A DNA stretch of 7,105 nt from RUG754 sp041856085. GTDB taxonomy: Bacteria; Bacillota; Clostridia; Peptostreptococcales; Anaerovoracaceae. The notes below the pieces were generated by a model. That model searched no databases, was not told the origin of the DNA, and saw only the letters and a program-made list of their open reading frames with translations. The DNA lies in NCBI GenBank assembly GCA_041856085.1, contig JBHAFL010000138.1, positions 1-7,105 of the forward strand, read 5' to 3'. Shown here one piece after another: positions 6,052-7,105 of the stretch (the stretch's first letter is position 1; every line of letters begins with the position of its first letter). The translations under genes were made by a program, and so were the position numbers.

Positions 6052-7105
6052 ATGCATTTTATAACGCAATATAGAGGACTTAGAAGAGAAAATTATGTAT
6101 TATTTTTTGGCCGAATTGTAACCAATATGGGGGCAATGGTATGGCCGATGCTTACCATGATATTAAGCCTTAAGCTGGGATACAATGCGACTGAGATTGC
6201 GTTGATTTTGTTCGGAATCTCTATGATTTCGATTCCTGCCGCTCTGATTGGCGGTAAGGTTGCGGACAGGCATAACAAAAAATTCGGCATAATATATTGC
6301 GATATCGTATCTATTGTGTGCTATATTTACTGCGGTCTCATACCGCTTTCAGGGTTTTCCGTAGTTTTAATAGTCATTGCCGCAATATTTCAAAGGGTGG
6401 AGAGCCCTATGTATTCGGCGCTTATTGCTGACCTTACCACAACGAAGCAGAGAGACCGCGCTTATTCGCTTTCGTATCTCGGAGGCAATATCGGGCTCAT
6501 GCTTTCACCGACCATAGCGGGTCTGCTTTTCGGCAATTATCTGTGGCTGGTGTTTATTATATCGGGTGTAGCGATTGCGTGCTCGACTGTCCTGATTTTT
6601 TTTATGGTAAAGGACATTTCGATAGCGAGGGCTGATGACCGCCACTCGGTTTACCAAAAGGCAAGCGAGCATACGAGTCTTATCGAGCTTCTAAAAGGCA
6701 ATAAGGTTGTGATGCTCTATATTATAACCTTGGGTATGTATTACTCGGCTTACGGTCAGTTTTCATATCTTATGCCTCTCGATTTAGGGAGAGTCCACGG
6801 TGATGACGGTGCGGTAATCTTCGGTACGATTACGAGCGTCAATTGCATCATAGTGGTAATCTTCACTCCGTTTATAACGATGTTTTTCAAAAAACTTCGA
6901 GATACGGGTAAGATTCTGGGTGGTACGATATTGCAGATAGTTAGCTTCTTTATATTCATGTTTCTTCTGGGACACATCTGGGCTTACTACATATCGATGT
7001 TCATTTTTACCTTGGGAGAGATATTCACGTCAATATCAGGCGGGCCATACCTATCTAAGCGTGTACCCGAGACGCACAGAGGAAGAGTAAACGGCATTGC
7101 CGAAG
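6052..7105 (+). CDS. MFS transporter (3' end outside window)
   Basis: The frame is open for 351 codons to the window edge. ATG 6052 is preceded by AGGTGA (6043-6048) and by an in-frame TGA at 6046-6048, so no earlier start is possible. The major facilitator motif A lies between helices 2 and 3 as GGKVADRHNKK (67-77). About ten membrane helices are visible, near 14-36, 46-66, 79-97, 101-116, 137-160, 163-185, 217-236, 254-280, 288-307 and 309-330, with a cytoplasmic loop of about 30 residues between halves (186-216). A motif A-like segment (KRVPETHRGR, 336-345) follows helix 10. Helices 11-12 are expected beyond the window. The fold moves small molecules using the proton gradient. The substrate is unknown; multidrug-type exporters of this shape are frequent, but an exporter call is inference. 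The gene has its own promoter and is separated by a terminator from the XRE regulator gene, which is a possible but unproven controller. Confidence 0.9.
   Translation, partial: MHFITQYRGLRRENYVLFFGRIVTNMGAMVWPMLTMILSLKLGYNATEIALILFGISMISIPAALIGGKVADRHNKKFGIIYCDIVSIVCYIYCGLIPLSGFSVVLIVIAAIFQRVESPMYSALIADLTTTKQRDRAYSLSYLGGNIGLMLSPTIAGLLFGNYLWLVFIISGVAIACSTVLIFFMVKDISIARADDRHSVYQKASEHTSLIELLKGNKVVMLYIITLGMYYSAYGQFSYLMPLDLGRVHGDDGAVIFGTITSVNCIIVVIFTPFITMFFKKLRDTGKILGGTILQIVSFFIFMFLLGHIWAYYISMFIFTLGEIFTSISGGPYLSKRVPETHRGRVNGIAE

Noticed and set aside
6018..6074. Short frames in the MFS leader: 18 codons (6018-6074) and 13 codons (6023-6064), both overlapping the MFS start.
   Set aside because: Neither has a convincing ribosome site or a codon run suggesting attenuation; such short frames are expected by chance.
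6093..6977. Reverse-strand frames of 63-73 codons opposite the MFS gene.
   Set aside because: They lie entirely within a well-supported MFS reading frame and show no recognisable domain or start signal.

Overview
The window reads as chromosomal DNA of a moderate-to-low-GC member of the Bacillota, most likely an anaerobic clostridial lineage. The evidence is a DUF1836-type regulator, an EFR1-type flavodoxin/ferredoxin protein, strong purine-rich ribosome binding sites, frequent ATA and AGA codons, and a membrane-linked XRE regulator of a kind common in that phylum. I cannot name a species. All supported genes lie on the + strand. I found no tRNA, rRNA, CRISPR array, insertion sequence or phage gene.

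Layout. Positions 2-103 hold the last 33 codons of an unidentified gene. A promoter (TTGTTC-17-TATAAT, 158-186) then drives a DUF1836 helix-turn-helix-like protein that should start at GTG 214. Next is a tightly spaced run: an M18 aminopeptidase (811-2133), a small FMN nitroreductase-fold protein (2189-2719), an M42 aminopeptidase (2731-3783) and an EFR1-type flavodoxin plus 2x[4Fe-4S] protein (3809-4642). Gaps are 63, 55, 11 and 25 bases with no convincing terminator, so co-transcription, possibly from the 158-186 promoter, is plausible. A 127-base gap with palindromes precedes an XRE regulator fused to six membrane helices (4770-5756), which ends at an intrinsic terminator (5798-5835). A separate promoter (TTGCCT-17-TATAAT, 5929-5957) leads into an MFS transporter that runs off the window (6052-7105).

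How the genes may work together. The two metallo-aminopeptidases belong to different families (M18 and M42) and fit the last step of intracellular peptide breakdown, which suits an amino-acid-using anaerobe. The nitroreductase-fold protein and the EFR1 protein are both redox flavoproteins and could be partners, but nothing in the sequence proves this. The XRE/membrane protein and the MFS transporter lie on either side of a terminator and have separate control regions. Both control regions carry GTTGC/GCAAC inverted repeats, which gives a weak but testable hint of shared regulation.

I did not find a clearly new system. The most interesting items are the palindrome cluster before the XRE gene, the apparent internal duplication in that protein's membrane domain, and the two-peptidase, two-flavoprotein gene run.
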